From Giardia muris (Eukaryota; Fornicata; Diplomonadida; Hexamitidae), in NCBI GenBank assembly GCA_006247105.1, contig VDLU01000025.1, positions 1 through 17,035 on the forward strand: a DNA stretch of 17,035 nt, given 5' to 3'. Below are positions 16,819 through 17,035 of the stretch, piece after piece; position 1 is the stretch's first letter, and each line of letters begins with the position of its first letter. The position numbers were made by a program, and so were the translations under genes. The notes under the pieces are model-generated. The model had not been told where the DNA came from and did not search any database. It was given only the letters and a program-made list of their open reading frames with translations.

Positions 16819-17035
16819 GAGACCTGGGGGTTGGGGGGACGAGTCAGACGGATGTGGGAGAGGGCTCCCCGACGTGGTAGAGGGATGGGGGGGAGTGTGT
16901 GCAGGCGTGGGGAGGGCTGAGGGAGGAAGGGGGGAGGCCTGAGAGGGGGGCCACGAGGTGATTCAAGAGGAGTCAGGGGGGCATGGGGGGCATGAGGGGG
17001 CATGAGGATCCATGAGGATCCATGAGAGGGGCCAG
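16819..17035. repeat. Purine-rich, G-run and CATG-phased tract, copy 3 (partial)
   Basis: Counterpart of 2000-2216, cut by the window end. The G-quadruplex motif is at 16909-16934 and CATG words at 16982, 16991, 17001, 17011 and 17021. Confidence 0.75.

Larger units (their letters stand above)
15800..17035 (-). other. rDNA spacer, copy 3, cut by the window end
   Basis: First ~1.24 kb of the third spacer, ending within the purine-rich tract just after the CATG repeat. It carries all SSU-side elements. Between 15960 and 16260 it is 8 bases shorter than unit 2, every loss a single base in a homopolymer. Confidence 0.85.

Noticed and set aside
1..17035. An undescribed defence or mobile system
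   Set aside because: No protein gene, terminal repeats, target-site duplications or accessory cargo can be supported. Everything outside the rRNA genes is rDNA spacer.

Overview
The window is a piece of a nuclear ribosomal DNA array. It holds 2.3 head-to-tail copies of one unit of about 7,413 bp, with every rRNA gene on the minus strand. In the direction of transcription (right to left as numbered) each unit runs: external/intergenic spacer, SSU (18S-type) rRNA, a very short ITS1, 5.8S rRNA, a very short ITS2, LSU (28S-type) rRNA, then the spacer of the next unit. I see no protein-coding gene, tRNA, 5S rRNA, CRISPR array or transposon. The many open frames on both strands come from GC-rich rRNA genes and spacer with few stop codons, and they recur once per unit.

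The organism looks like a diplomonad of the genus Giardia. The SSU is only about 1,430 nt. It begins CATCCGGTTGATCCTGCCGG and ends GTGAACCTGCGGATGGATCC. ITS1 and ITS2 are about 40 nt each and the 5.8S is about 130 nt, as in Giardia. The rRNA genes are much less GC-rich than those I remember for G. duodenalis (G. lamblia), whose unit is also shorter (about 5.6 kb). A species such as Giardia muris would fit the length and composition better. That species call is from memory and is not verified.

Layout: 1-974, 5' two-thirds of SSU copy 1 (its 3' end lies outside the window); 975-4069, spacer 1; about 4070-6745, LSU copy 1; 6746-6786, ITS2; 6787-6918, 5.8S; 6919-6957, ITS1; 6958-8387, complete SSU copy 2; 8388-11482, spacer 2; about 11483-14158, LSU copy 2; 14159-14370, ITS2, 5.8S and ITS1; 14371-15799, SSU copy 3; 15800-17035, first 1.2 kb of spacer 3.

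The roughly 3.1 kb spacer is the only part with unexplained structure. Going upstream from the SSU it holds: three diverged copies (A, B, C) of a ~60-bp element with a small hairpin; a 73-bp tandem duplication between A and B; a 12-bp palindrome; a single AT-rich island framed by an 8-bp inverted repeat; a purine-rich, G-run-rich tract with a CATG motif every 9-10 bp; about 1.1 kb of degenerate short repeats; a unique lower-GC island; and C-rich repeats next to the LSU 3' end. The AT-rich island and the A/B/C elements are the best candidates for RNA polymerase I control sequences or pre-rRNA processing sites, but no function can be proved from sequence. The copies are almost identical. Most differences are single-base homopolymer indels, concentrated in spacer 3 and SSU copy 1, which points to residual assembly error more than to biology.
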